Notes under the pieces: model-generated
What the model was told of the DNA's origin: nothing
Database searches by the model: none
What the model saw: the letters and a program-made list of their open reading frames with translations, nothing else
Source of the DNA: Pseudarthrobacter sp. NIBRBAC000502772
GTDB lineage: Bacteria; Actinomycetota; Actinomycetes; Actinomycetales; Micrococcaceae
Reading direction: 5' to 3'
Assembly: GCF_006517235.1 (NCBI RefSeq)
Contig: NZ_CP041188.1
Coordinates: forward strand, 3,224,001 to 3,288,000
Length of the DNA stretch: 64,000 bases
Program-made: the position numbers and the translations under genes
Part shown: piece after piece, positions 17,072 through 26,241 of the stretch
Position numbering within the stretch: position 1 is the stretch's first letter
Layout: each line of letters opens with the position of its first letter

Positions 17072-18450
17072 GCGCCCTCCGAGGCAGAGAGCAGTTCGGG
17101 CTCGGGTGCCTGAGCCGCGGGCCCGTCCCAAGTTCGTCCCAGGCTCGCAGCGGCACGGACACCGGCCAGGGCGCCGTCCTCATGGAACCCCCAGCCCAGG
17201 TAGGCGCCGGCGTAGGCGATGCGGTCATCACTCAGGGCCGCAATGCGCTGCTGTGCCCGCAGTGATTCGGGGGTGTACTGGGGGTGTTCGTAGACCAAGT
17301 GTTCCAGGACCCGGCCTTCCGCGATGAGCTCGGACTCCCCCAGGCTCACCAGGTACGGCAGGCCATCGGCCGGCTCCAGGCGTTGCAGCCGGGTGAGGTC
17401 GTAGCTGACCAGGACCTTGTCCGGGCGGGCTTCGCAGTCCGGGAGACGGTAGTTCCAGGACGCCCTGGCATTGTCCGCGGCGGGCAGGACGGCCGGGTCC
17501 CGGTGGAAAAGGGTGTGGTTGACGGAGTACGGCATCTGGCCGAGGGCTTCCCTCTCAGCCGGTGTGGCGTCCGCGAGGAAGCCCAGGGCCTGGGCCGGGT
17601 GCGTGGCAATGACCACGGCCTCAAAATCCTCGACTCCGTGATCGGTGTCCACTTCCACGCCGAGGGCGTGGCGCCGGATAGCGGTGACCGGACTGCTAAG
17701 CCTGATGTCCGGGAGCGTGGCGGCCAACTTCTCCACGTACTGCCCCGAACCGCCGGTGACCGTCCGCCACTGCGGCGAACCCTTGACGCCCAGCATGCCG
17801 TGGTGTCCCAAAAACGTGAAGAGGTATCGCGCCGGATAGGACAGTGCCGTGGTGGGATCGCATGACCAGACCGCGCTGACCACCGGCGTCATGAAATGGG
17901 AGATGAAGTACTTGCTGAAGCGTTCCTTTGCCAGGAAGTCACCGAGGGTCAGCTCCGCGCCGCCCGCACCAGGGCCGGCGTTGGACGCTGGAGCCGACTC
18001 AATCAGAGCGCGGGCCCTGCGGTAGAAGCGCATGACCTCCAGCAGCATCAGCAGGTAGCGTCCGCGCAGCAGGCTGGACGGGCGGGCGATGATCCCGCGG
18101 CCGCCCCCACGGGCCCCGGCGTACTCCAAGCCGCAGCCGTCACAGCGGACGGACATACTCATTTCGGAGTCCTGCGTCTCCACGCCCAGCTCGGCGAACA
18201 GCCGCAGCAGGGTGGGATAGGTCCGCTCGTTGTGGACGATGAAGCCGGTGTCGATGCCGAGGACGGATCCATCCGGCTGCGCGACATTGTGGGTGTGGGC
18301 GTGGCCGCCCAGCCTGCTGTCCGCCTCGAAAAGGGTGACGTTGTCTTGCCGGTTCAGGACATAGGCGGCGGTCAGGCCGGCCACTCCGCTGCCCACGACC
18401 GCGATGCGCCGTCCCTGCGGCTTGAAGGTCGAGTTCCCTGCCAAAGACAC
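17068..18450 (-). CDS. NAD(P)/FAD-dependent oxidoreductase (amine-oxidase-like, COG2907 type)
   Basis: A 460-residue flavoprotein. The Rossmann loop near the N-terminus reads AVVGSGVAGLTAAYVL, followed by the FAD-binding acidic residue in TLFEADSRLGGHAHTH. Motifs such as GFIVHNERTYP and FISHFMTPVVSAVWSC belong to the predicted flavin desaturase/oxidoreductase family next to DUF1365 and Cfa genes. It is the first gene of the operon. Related sets are known or suspected to modify unsaturated fatty acids (methylated or furan fatty acids in alphaproteobacteria); the product here is unknown. Confidence 0.9.
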   Translation of the reverse strand: MSLAGNSTFKPQGRRIAVVGSGVAGLTAAYVLNRQDNVTLFEADSRLGGHAHTHNVAQPDGSVLGIDTGFIVHNERTYPTLLRLFAELGVETQDSEMSMSVRCDGCGLEYAGARGGGRGIIARPSSLLRGRYLLMLLEVMRFYRRARALIESAPASNAGPGAGGAELTLGDFLAKERFSKYFISHFMTPVVSAVWSCDPTTALSYPARYLFTFLGHHGMLGVKGSPQWRTVTGGSGQYVEKLAATLPDIRLSSPVTAIRRHALGVEVDTDHGVEDFEAVVIATHPAQALGFLADATPAEREALGQMPYSVNHTLFHRDPAVLPAADNARASWNYRLPDCEARPDKVLVSYDLTRLQRLEPADGLPYLVSLGESELIAEGRVLEHLVYEHPQYTPESLRAQQRIAALSDDRIAYAGAYLGWGFHEDGALAGVRAAASLGRTWDGPAAQAPEPELLSASEGA

Positions 18451-18630
18451 TGTTCTGCTCCCCTACTCGTCTTGCGTGTGCGCCTGCTCGCTGCAAACTC
18501 TCTAGGGGCAGTTCGGTGCCGTGGGGCCGGTGGATGACTGAGTTTGCCGTAAATCTTTGTGCCAGAATGAAGCGGGCGTTCCATCCCCGGCACACCGCAG
18601 TGCCAAGGCGGCCCTGACCGAAGGACAGCG

Positions 18631-19548
18631 TTGGTAAATCCCGTACATCTGAAGACCCTCCTGGAAGTGACCCGGCTGGGCTCGTTCGCGGCCGCAGCGG
18701 CACGCCTGGGCTACACGGCGTCGGCTGTCTCGCAACAGATGTCCGCCCTGGAACGCGAGACGGGCGTGGTCCTGTTCCAGCGTTCGGCCCGCAGCGTGGT
18801 CCCCACGGAAGCGGCGGAAGTGATGACCCGGCACGCCGCGAAGGTGCTGACGGACATCGAAGCCCTGATGGCGGCAGCCTCCAAGACACACAGCAGCACC
18901 AGCCAGGAGCTTCGGCTGGGAATCTTCCCCAGCCTGGCAACCTACGTCCTCCCGCGGATCCTGAAGAATCCGGCATGGAAGGACCTGGCCATCGACCTCA
19001 AAGTATCGGTGGCCGAACCGGCCCAGACCATCCAGGGACTGCGCACCGGCGGAGAGCTGGACGTGGCGCTGGTCTTCCAGGTGGGCCAGTCCGGGCTCGC
19101 CTGGCCGCACACCATTAACCGGCAGTGGATCGGCGATGACAACTTCCGCGTAGTGCTCCCCGCGGGCTGGGGATTCCGCACGGACGCCAAGGTGGCGGCG
19201 GACCATCTGTCCGAGCTGCCCTGGATCATGCACCACCCCGGGAGCCCCGACGCCGTCGTGATCGAGCGGCTCTTTGCCAGCTGCAACCTGCATCCGCGCG
19301 TGGTGGCCCACAGCGACGACTTCCATGCCAGCCTCGAAATGGCGGCCGCCGGACTGGGCGCGGCGCTGGTGCCCGAGCTCGCATTGCGGAACCGGCCGGC
19401 CGGCGTTGTAGTGCTGGACGTTCCCGAAATCCGGCTGGCCCGGAACGTGTTTGCCCTGCTCATCAACGAGAAGAAGACCGCCCGGGTGCAGCTGTTTGTG
19501 GACCTGCTCGCCGAGACGATGGCTGCGGCGGGGTCCTCAGGCAATTAG
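18631..19548 (+). CDS. LysR-family transcriptional regulator
   Basis: A 305-residue LysR-type regulator with an N-terminal winged helix-turn-helix (about 1-60; FAAAAARLGYTASAVSQQMS) and a substrate-binding effector domain. It appears to start at TTG 18631 after AAGGAC; no better in-frame start is present. It is divergent from the FAD/DUF1365/Cfa operon with a 180-bp gap, so it may control that operon, though many LysR proteins regulate elsewhere. Confidence 0.9.
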   Translation: MVNPVHLKTLLEVTRLGSFAAAAARLGYTASAVSQQMSALERETGVVLFQRSARSVVPTEAAEVMTRHAAKVLTDIEALMAAASKTHSSTSQELRLGIFPSLATYVLPRILKNPAWKDLAIDLKVSVAEPAQTIQGLRTGGELDVALVFQVGQSGLAWPHTINRQWIGDDNFRVVLPAGWGFRTDAKVAADHLSELPWIMHHPGSPDAVVIERLFASCNLHPRVVAHSDDFHASLEMAAAGLGAALVPELALRNRPAGVVVLDVPEIRLARNVFALLINEKKTARVQLFVDLLAETMAAAGSSGN

Positions 19549-19593
19549 CCCGGAATGCTGGAAAGCGCAGCACTTGGGGTCTATGTTGAAGGT

Positions 19594-20100
19594 ATGAACA
19601 GGGTAGCGAGCCAGCACTTTGGAGAAATCGAGCTCAACCACGGCAGGGATCACAACATCGCCGCCAAACATGAGCTGGGTGGCCAGGTACTGGAACTTGA
19701 CCTGAACATCAACGCACACGACCACTTTGACGAAGCGGCCATGCACAAGGTGGACTACCGGCTGCGGTTCCTCCCCGAGCTGGTGGATGAGGTGCGGCAG
19801 ATGATCGCCGACGAGCTGGAGCAGGAAGGCACCAGCCCCCAGGAATACCTTCACTTCCACTGCAGCGCCCTCAAGGACGAGCAAATGCAGAAAGTCTTCG
19901 GCGTGGAGGAACGCAGCCAGCTCACCAACGACGTCTTCCTCAAAGCCCTCAAGCTCGGCCACGTGGGCATTTTCCCCGGCCAGCCCGAGCGCTACTTTGT
20001 CATGGACTTCACGCTGGGCTCACACTTCACGGACGAGGTCCTGGTGGTAGCCGCCGACGAAGACGGCGTGGTGGACGACGAAATCCTCTGGGAGTCCTGA
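19594..20100 (+). CDS. DUF2004 family protein
   Basis: A 168-residue cytoplasmic acidic protein matching the DUF2004 pattern: SQHFGEIELNHG at the start, VLELDLNINAHDHF, and a C-terminal YFVMDFTLGSHFTDEVL. ATG 19594 has GAAGG just upstream. It has no membrane segments and no visible catalytic residues; the family's role is unknown. It is separated by 100 bp from the formate dehydrogenase genes, and a DosR-like box sits in that gap. Confidence 0.75.
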   Translation: MNRVASQHFGEIELNHGRDHNIAAKHELGGQVLELDLNINAHDHFDEAAMHKVDYRLRFLPELVDEVRQMIADELEQEGTSPQEYLHFHCSALKDEQMQKVFGVEERSQLTNDVFLKALKLGHVGIFPGQPERYFVMDFTLGSHFTDEVLVVAADEDGVVDDEILWES

Positions 20101-20146
20101 GCGCCCAGCCGGGGTGAAGCACTGCCGCGGTGCGGCTCCCGTGTTT

Positions 20147-20166
20147 GGCGGGACTTTCGACCCTTA
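20147..20166 (+). promoter_or_regulatory. DosR/DevR-box-like site upstream of formate dehydrogenase
   Basis: The 20-mer GGCGGGACTTTCGACCCTTA matches 14 of 20 positions of the mycobacterial DosR box (TTSGGGACTWWAGTCCCSAA), including the contact bases G4, G6, C8, G13, C15 and C17. It ends 34 bp before the start of the fused beta subunit. It is the best of four such sites in this region. Confidence 0.5.
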
Positions 20167-20200
20167 CCTCATTGAGGCCATGTGAGTCCATGATGAACGC

Positions 20201-21898
20201 ATGCATGAATTCCCTGCCGGGCGCCCGGGCGCCGGGGCTGAGGGCTGGGAACGGAACACCGACGATCCATTCCTCCGGTACGCCGCGCGCTTCGACCGGC
20301 CGGTCGGCGAGATCCCGGACGTGTTGCGGAGCTCCGTTGCCGCTCCGGCAGATATTGCCCGCACGCTGGGGCTGCCCGCGGCAGCGGTCGAAGGACCGGC
20401 TTCCTACTTCGCTGATTTTACGGCGCCCCGCGCAGCCCGCCATGTAAGGGTCTGCACCGCTGCCGCCTGCTTTGCAGCAGCCGGTGGCGCGCACCTCGCT
20501 GAGGTGGAGGCGGCGCTGGGAGTGGAGGCCGGAGCCTGCAGCGCGGACGGCTCTGTGTCGCTCCAGGCCGTGCGCTGCCTGGGCTACTGTTTCACTGGTC
20601 CCGCGGCACTGGACGGCGTGGACCCGCATGCCGGGCCGGAACTGGCGGCACAGTTGCTGGGAGCAGCCCCGCGGACGGCCCCGCCCATCCCGGTTTCTTG
20701 CGCTAGCCCGTTTCCCGTGGTGACCGCCGGGCTGCTCGGCGGTTTGCAGCCCTGGCAGGTATGGCCGGACGTGGCCGCCTCCGGAACACCTGAGGACGTC
20801 CTGGACCGGGTCGAGGCTGCCCAGTTGCGAGGACGGGGCGGCGCCGGTTTCCGCGCCGCCGCCAAATGGCGGGCCGCCCTCGAACACCCTGCGCCCCGGG
20901 TAGTGGTGGCCAATGGCGATGAGGGCGACCCCGGTTCCTACGCCGACCGGCTGCTCATGGAAGAGGATCCGCACCGCGTGTTGGAGGGCCTGGCCTTGGC
21001 CTGCTTCGCCGTCGGCGCTGCCACGGGCATCGTGTTCGTCCGCTCGGAGTACCCGCACGCCGCCGCCCGGCTGCGGGAAGCGGTGGCCGAAGCACGCGCT
21101 GCCGGGCACCTTGGCCCGAACGTCGCGGGAAGCGGGTTCAGCCTGAACTTCCATGTGGTCGAGGGCGCAGGGTCCTATGTGTCCGGTGAGGAAACGGCCC
21201 TGATTAACGGGCTGGAAGGGCTGCGCGGCACAGTGCGGCCCCGTCCGCCGTTCCCTGCCACGCGCGGACTCTACGGCCAGCCCACTGTGGTCAACAACGT
21301 GGAAACGCTCAGCGCAGTCCCATGGATCGTGCAGCACGGCGGGCCCGCGTATGCGGCGCTGGGAACCCCGGATGAGGCCGGCACAGTGCTCGCCTGCCTG
21401 TCGGAACGGTTCCTCCGGCCCGGAGCCTACGAGGTGGAAATCGGCACGCCCGTCCGGCGGATCGTGGAGGAACTCGGCGGCGGGCTTCGCGACGGCAGGG
21501 AACTGCGTGCGCTGCAGATCGGCGGGCCGCTGGGCGGCTTCCTCGGCCCGCAGGACTTCGACGTGCCGCTGAGCGACGCCGCACTGTCCCGGTTCGGCGC
21601 GGCCCTCGGCCATGTGGGGATCGTGGCCTTCGACGATAGGCTCACCGGCGCGCAGGTGCTGCAGAACCTGTGGGACTTTGCCGCGGCGGAGAGCTGCGGA
21701 CAGTGCTCACCGTGCCGGGTAGGGTCATGGCGCGGCCGCGCCTTGGCGGAACGGCCGGATACCCCGGACATCGGCCGCGAACGCGGCGAGGTGCTGCGCA
21801 GCATGGCCGCTGGCAGCCTGTGCGCCTTCGGCCGCCGCGTACCGGCGGCAGTACGAAGCCTTGCCCGCGTCTATGGGCTGACCGGGTGGCCCGCATGA
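20201..21898 (+). CDS. NAD-dependent formate dehydrogenase gamma-beta fusion (NuoE-NuoF-like)
   Basis: A 565-residue fusion. The N-terminal part (about 25-150) is a NuoE/FdsG-like thioredoxin-fold domain with [2Fe-2S] ligands Cys85, Cys90, Cys126 and Cys130. The rest is NuoF/FdsB-like: the FMN/NAD site contains GRGGAGFRAAAKW and GDEGDPGSYADR, an SLBB domain follows, and SCGQCSPCRVG plus a later Cys bind a [4Fe-4S] cluster. It passes electrons from the alpha subunit to NAD+. Its stop overlaps the alpha-subunit start as ATGA. Subunits corresponding to gamma and beta are separate in many FDS enzymes. Confidence 0.9.
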   Translation: MHEFPAGRPGAGAEGWERNTDDPFLRYAARFDRPVGEIPDVLRSSVAAPADIARTLGLPAAAVEGPASYFADFTAPRAARHVRVCTAAACFAAAGGAHLAEVEAALGVEAGACSADGSVSLQAVRCLGYCFTGPAALDGVDPHAGPELAAQLLGAAPRTAPPIPVSCASPFPVVTAGLLGGLQPWQVWPDVAASGTPEDVLDRVEAAQLRGRGGAGFRAAAKWRAALEHPAPRVVVANGDEGDPGSYADRLLMEEDPHRVLEGLALACFAVGAATGIVFVRSEYPHAAARLREAVAEARAAGHLGPNVAGSGFSLNFHVVEGAGSYVSGEETALINGLEGLRGTVRPRPPFPATRGLYGQPTVVNNVETLSAVPWIVQHGGPAYAALGTPDEAGTVLACLSERFLRPGAYEVEIGTPVRRIVEELGGGLRDGRELRALQIGGPLGGFLGPQDFDVPLSDAALSRFGAALGHVGIVAFDDRLTGAQVLQNLWDFAAAESCGQCSPCRVGSWRGRALAERPDTPDIGRERGEVLRSMAAGSLCAFGRRVPAAVRSLARVYGLTGWPA

Positions 21899-24564
21899 AA
21901 CTGCTTATTGACGGACAAGCCGTCGAAGTGCTCCGCGGAGCTACGCTGCTTGACGCCGTGCGGGCCGCGGGTCTGGCCCTCCCGGCGTTGTGCCATGACG
22001 ACCGGCTCAGCTCGGTGGCCTCCTGCCGGACGTGCCTGGTGGACGTTGCCGGCCGGGGACTGGCCGCCGCCTGCAGCACCCCGGCCGAGGACGGACTGCG
22101 CATCGCCGTTGAGGCATCCCGGGGGAACCGGCGCGATGCCTTGCAGGCCATTGTCGCGGGGCTGCCGCCGCGGGCTCTGGATGTACCGGCAGACCGCAGC
22201 GAACTCGTCCGGCAATGCGCCGAGTATGGGGTGACATCCCCGGACCGTTCCGTCCTGCCACCGCAGCGCGGCCTCGACCATTCCCACCCTTACGTCAAAC
22301 TCGACCGTGACGTCTGCATCGCCTGCGGGCGGTGTGTGCGCGCATGTGCAGAAATCCAAGGCACGTTCGCCCTGACGCTCGTGAACCGCGGCGCCGACAC
22401 GGTGGTGGCCCCGGGCACGGGCGGTCCCTGGGCGGAATCCGATTGCGTTTCCTGTGGGGCCTGCGTGGACACGTGCCCTACCGGCGCACTGTCTGAACCT
22501 GGGCTCCTGCTTAATCTGTTGCCGGTTGAGCGGCAGACCAGGACCACGTGCGGCTATTGCGGGGTCGGCTGCAGCCTGGAGGTCTCCACCCGCGACAACG
22601 CGATCATGACCGTCACCCCGGTTGGTGATGGGTCCGTCAACCGCGGCCACGCCTGCGTCAAGGGACGCTTCGCCCACGGTTTCCTCAGCTCCCCGGATCG
22701 CCTGACCACCCCGCTGATCCGCCGCAGCGGCACGCTGGCCCCGGCAACCTGGGACGAGGCCGTGGAGTACGTGGCCACACGGCTGGCCGGGATCAGGGAC
22801 TCCGATCCTGACGGTTTCGCGCTCATCTCCTCGGCCCGGGCCACCAACGAGGAGAACTACCTAGCCCAGAAGTTCGCCCGGGCCGTCTTGGGAACCAACA
22901 ACGTGGACAACTGCTCCCGGCTTTGCCATGCTCCCTCCGCGGCCGGCTTGGCCGCCACGTTCGGGCTGGGCGGCGGGACAAACCCGTTCGATGACCTGGA
23001 CCGGTGTGACGCGGTCCTCCTGGTCGGCGCGAACCCGACGGCGGCCCACCCGGTGGTCGGTTCGCGCATCTTCCAGCGGGTCATGGACGGGGCCCGCCTG
23101 GTGGTGGTGGATCCCCGCCGCACCTTCCTGGCCCGGCACGCAGACATCCACCTCCGGCCCCGTCCAGGAACCAACGTGGCTGTGTTCAACGGACTCGCGC
23201 ACGTACTGGTCCGGGAAGGGCTGGTGGACACCGCGTTCCTGGATGCGCACGCCACCGGCTATGAGGAGCTGTTGGCTTTGCTCGGCGACTACCCGCCGGA
23301 AAGCGTGGCCGATATTTCCGGCGTCCCGGCGGATGACCTGGTGCAGGCGGCCCTGACGTACGGGCACGCGCTGGCGCCGGTCATTTTCTACGGCCTCGGC
23401 GTGACCGAACACCTGCACGGCACGGACGGGGTTCGGACGCTGTCCAACCTGGCCCTCCTCCGCGGCGCCGTGGGGCCGGGCGCCGGCGGAGGGGTGAACC
23501 CGCTGCGCGGCCAGAACAACGTCCAGGGCGCCTCGGACATGGGCGCACTGCCCGATACGTTGCCCGGTTACCAGAAGGTTCTGGACCCGGTGGCGAGGGC
23601 CCGATGCGCCGAGGCCTGGCGGACACAGGTACCGCCGCGGCCCGGGCTTCGGATCCCGCAGATGTTCGCTGCCGCCCGGACCGGGTCGCTGAAGGCGCTC
23701 TGGATCATCGGCGAGGACGTGCTCACCACCGACCCTGACAGCGCGTCGGTACGCGCGGCCCTGGACGCCTGCCCGCTGGTGATCTGCAACGATCTGTTCC
23801 TTACCGCCACGGCAGCCACCGCCGACGTCGTCTTCCCCGTGGCCTCATGGCTGGAAAAGGACGGCACGTTCGTCAATTTCGAACGGCGCTTCCAGCGGGT
23901 CCGGGAGGCGGTGGCACCCCCGGCCGGGGTCCGGACCGACTTTGCGGTGCTGCACGCCGTCGCGTCCCGGCTGGGCGCGGACCTTGGCTGCGCCACACCG
24001 GCGGAGGCCATGGCCGAATGTGCCGCAGTGGCACCAGTGTTCGGCGGTATCACTCATGCACGCCTGGACCGGGACGGCCCCCTCCACTGGCCGTGCAGTT
24101 CTGCGGACTCCCCCGGCACGCCGCGGCTCTACCGGGACCGTTTCGCCACCCCGGACGGCCTGGCACACTTGGCCGCCAGCCCGTACCTGCCCCCGGGAGA
24201 ACAATGCGACGCCGATTTCCCGTTCCTTCTTATTACCGGGCGCAGGGCTGAGCATTACAACTCCGGCAGTATGACCCGCCGCACCGACAACCTGCGCCTG
24301 CTCTCCCTGGAGACGATCGACGTCGAGCCTGGAGATGCCGTGCTGTTGGGACTGAACAACGGCGATCCTGTCCATCTGAACAGCAGGCACGGAACAGCGG
24401 TCCTGTGTGCCAGGATTACCGATGATGTGGCACCCGGCCAGGTGTTCGCCGGTTTCCACTTCCCTGGTGCCGCCGTCAACAGCCTTACGTCGCCCTCGGG
24501 GGACGAGGTCACGGGATGCCCTGAATACAAGGTGACCGCAGTCAGCCTTGCCGGACCCCGCTGA
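21895..24564 (+). CDS. fdhF: Formate dehydrogenase alpha subunit (molybdopterin, iron-sulfur)
   Basis: An 889-residue molybdo-enzyme oxidising formate to CO2. An N-terminal [2Fe-2S] domain has Cys33, Cys44, Cys47 and Cys60. Two [4Fe-4S] clusters follow (Cys141/144/147/151 and Cys184/187/190/194), and another in the catalytic domain uses Cys219/222/226/254. The likely Mo ligand is Cys344 in SRLCHAPS, so this is a cysteine rather than selenocysteine enzyme. The C-terminal molybdopterin-binding domain contains LITGRRAEHYNSGSMTRR. It forms an operon with the beta fusion. No fdhD or small FdsD-type gene is adjacent. Confidence 0.93.
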   Translation: MKLLIDGQAVEVLRGATLLDAVRAAGLALPALCHDDRLSSVASCRTCLVDVAGRGLAAACSTPAEDGLRIAVEASRGNRRDALQAIVAGLPPRALDVPADRSELVRQCAEYGVTSPDRSVLPPQRGLDHSHPYVKLDRDVCIACGRCVRACAEIQGTFALTLVNRGADTVVAPGTGGPWAESDCVSCGACVDTCPTGALSEPGLLLNLLPVERQTRTTCGYCGVGCSLEVSTRDNAIMTVTPVGDGSVNRGHACVKGRFAHGFLSSPDRLTTPLIRRSGTLAPATWDEAVEYVATRLAGIRDSDPDGFALISSARATNEENYLAQKFARAVLGTNNVDNCSRLCHAPSAAGLAATFGLGGGTNPFDDLDRCDAVLLVGANPTAAHPVVGSRIFQRVMDGARLVVVDPRRTFLARHADIHLRPRPGTNVAVFNGLAHVLVREGLVDTAFLDAHATGYEELLALLGDYPPESVADISGVPADDLVQAALTYGHALAPVIFYGLGVTEHLHGTDGVRTLSNLALLRGAVGPGAGGGVNPLRGQNNVQGASDMGALPDTLPGYQKVLDPVARARCAEAWRTQVPPRPGLRIPQMFAAARTGSLKALWIIGEDVLTTDPDSASVRAALDACPLVICNDLFLTATAATADVVFPVASWLEKDGTFVNFERRFQRVREAVAPPAGVRTDFAVLHAVASRLGADLGCATPAEAMAECAAVAPVFGGITHARLDRDGPLHWPCSSADSPGTPRLYRDRFATPDGLAHLAASPYLPPGEQCDADFPFLLITGRRAEHYNSGSMTRRTDNLRLLSLETIDVEPGDAVLLGLNNGDPVHLNSRHGTAVLCARITDDVAPGQVFAGFHFPGAAVNSLTSPSGDEVTGCPEYKVTAVSLAGPR

Positions 24565-24592
24565 CCGGGTCTCGCCCAGGGCGACCTGCCCC

Positions 24593-24835
24593 TCAGCCGT
24601 GGTCGGCCAGATAGGTGATCAGGCCACGCACTGTCGCCACCGCGGGGTAGTCGCGTTCCGGAATCTCCACGCCCGTGGACCTGGCGATGGTCTCCACCAG
24701 GCGCAAAAAATCCAGTGAGTCCAGTTCCAGGTCCTGGCGCAGCCTGGCGCTCCCCTCAAGATCTTCCGGTTCGACCTCGGGTGCCACCTGGCGGATAGCT
24801 GCCTGCGCCGCCTTCCGGGCGTCCTCGTGGTTCAT
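24593..24835 (-). CDS. Stand-alone acyl carrier protein
   Basis: An 80-residue acyl carrier protein. The phosphopantetheine serine is Ser40 in LELDSLDFLRLVE, and the flanking helices are acidic as usual. The start overlaps the stop of the E2 gene as ATGA, making it the fifth and last gene of the acsA-E1-E2 operon. There are no fatty-acid or polyketide synthase genes nearby, so its acyl substrate may come from the adjacent synthetase or dehydrogenase complex. That link is inference. Confidence 0.88.
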   Translation of the reverse strand: MNHEDARKAAQAAIRQVAPEVEPEDLEGSARLRQDLELDSLDFLRLVETIARSTGVEIPERDYPAVATVRGLITYLADHG

Positions 24836-26241
24836 AGCTCCTCCGGTTTCTGCAGCAACTCATCGATCCGAGACAGGAACCGGCCGCCGCGCAGCCCGTC
24901 GCTGACCCGGTGGTCGGCGGAAAGCGTCGCTATGACAGCGTGCCGTACCCCGAGCATTCCGTCGCGCGCCCACGGCTGCTCCAGGACCTTTCCGAAGCCG
25001 ACCATGGCCACCTGGGGTGGGTAAATGACGCCGTACACACTTTCCACGCCGAGGTCGCCCAGGTTGGTCACGGTGAGCGTGGGATCTGCCATCTCGGCGC
25101 GCTGCAGTCGGCCCGCCCGGGCTCGGCTGACTAGGCCGCGCAGCTGGTCCATGAGTTCGTCGAGGGTCAGTGCTTCTGCGTTGTGCAGGGCAGGTGCCAC
25201 CAGCCCGCCGCGGCGCAGTGCCACTGCGACGCCAAGGTGGACACTGGTGCTGGGCCGGAACTCGCCATGGGTGAAGAAGCCGTTCATGTCCGGCACGTCC
25301 TTCGCAGCCAGCGCCGTCGCTTTCAGGAGCAATGCCGAGGGGACTAGGCGGGCCGAGACCGGACGCTGCTGGTTGACCGACTGCATCCATGACATGGCGG
25401 CTTCCAGATCAAGGGTAGCGGCCAGGTAATAGTGCGGGATTTCCTTTTTCGAACGGGCCATCAGCGAACCGATTGCCTGCCTGAGCGTGCCGGTTTTGGT
25501 CTCCGACGCCTCTTTCCGGCTCCGCCGTGGAGCAGGCCCGGCCGGTGTTTCCGCAGGCTGGGAAGGCGCAGGCGCAGGCACCTCCTGCGCCCCGGCGGCG
25601 GAGTGCGAGGCACGGCGTACGTCGGATTCAATGACGGCACCGCCCGGACCTGTTCCCTGCAGGCCCCGCAGATCGATGCCAAGCTGGGCCGCCACCCGGC
25701 GGGCCAGCGGCGAGGAGCGCAACCCGCGCCCCTCCGCCGGACCGCGTTGGGCTGCTGGAGCCGTGGACTCACCGCGGACCGCACCGTCGGCGGCGCTTTC
25801 GACGTCGGCCCGGGTCACCTCACCGTTCCTGCCGCTCCCGCGGACCGACCCGACGTCGACACCCAGCCTGTGTGCCAGATGCCGTACCGGGGGCGAAACG
25901 TGCACGCCATGTTCGGGCGGCTCGAACGGAAAGACCCCGGTGTCCTCAGCCGCGGCCGCCGGTGCGGGAACCAAAATCGGCGGCCCGGCCGGGGCCTTTT
26001 CGGCGGGTGTGGCGGTGATCCTGGCGATCGGTGTCCCCACGTCCACCGTGTCACCGATCTCCACCAGGAATTCGGCCACAACACCCTCTTCGAAGGACTC
26101 CACGTCCATCACGGTCTTGTCCGTATCCACCGCCGCCACCAGATCGCCCTTGTGGACATAATCGCCGGGTTTGACCAGCCACTCCACCACCTTGCCGTGT
26201 TCCATGTCGGCGCCCAGGGACGGCATCCGGAACTCAGCCAC
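24832..26241 (-). CDS. 2-oxoacid dehydrogenase E2 (dihydrolipoamide acyltransferase) with two subunit-binding domains
   Basis: A 469-residue E2 core. A lipoyl domain occupies 1-76, with lipoyl-Lys42 in [12 protein letters not shown]. Two peripheral-subunit-binding domains follow: about 115-150 ([15 protein letters not shown]) and about 175-210 ([16 protein letters not shown]). The catalytic domain (about 250-469) ends in DHRVSDG, with His444 and Asp448. Most bacterial E2 proteins carry only one binding domain. It overlaps E1beta by 8 bp. The complex would transfer an acyl group from a 2-oxoacid or acetoin to CoA; the substrate is not evident. Confidence 0.92.
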   Translation of the reverse strand: MAEFRMPSLGADMEHGKVVEWLVKPGDYVHKGDLVAAVDTDKTVMDVESFEEGVVAEFLVEIGDTVDVGTPIARITATPAEKAPAGPPILVPAPAAAAEDTGVFPFEPPEHGVHVSPPVRHLAHRLGVDVGSVRGSGRNGEVTRADVESAADGAVRGESTAPAAQRGPAEGRGLRSSPLARRVAAQLGIDLRGLQGTGPGGAVIESDVRRASHSAAGAQEVPAPAPSQPAETPAGPAPRRSRKEASETKTGTLRQAIGSLMARSKKEIPHYYLAATLDLEAAMSWMQSVNQQRPVSARLVPSALLLKATALAAKDVPDMNGFFTHGEFRPSTSVHLGVAVALRRGGLVAPALHNAEALTLDELMDQLRGLVSRARAGRLQRAEMADPTLTVTNLGDLGVESVYGVIYPPQVAMVGFGKVLEQPWARDGMLGVRHAVIATLSADHRVSDGLRGGRFLSRIDELLQKPEEL

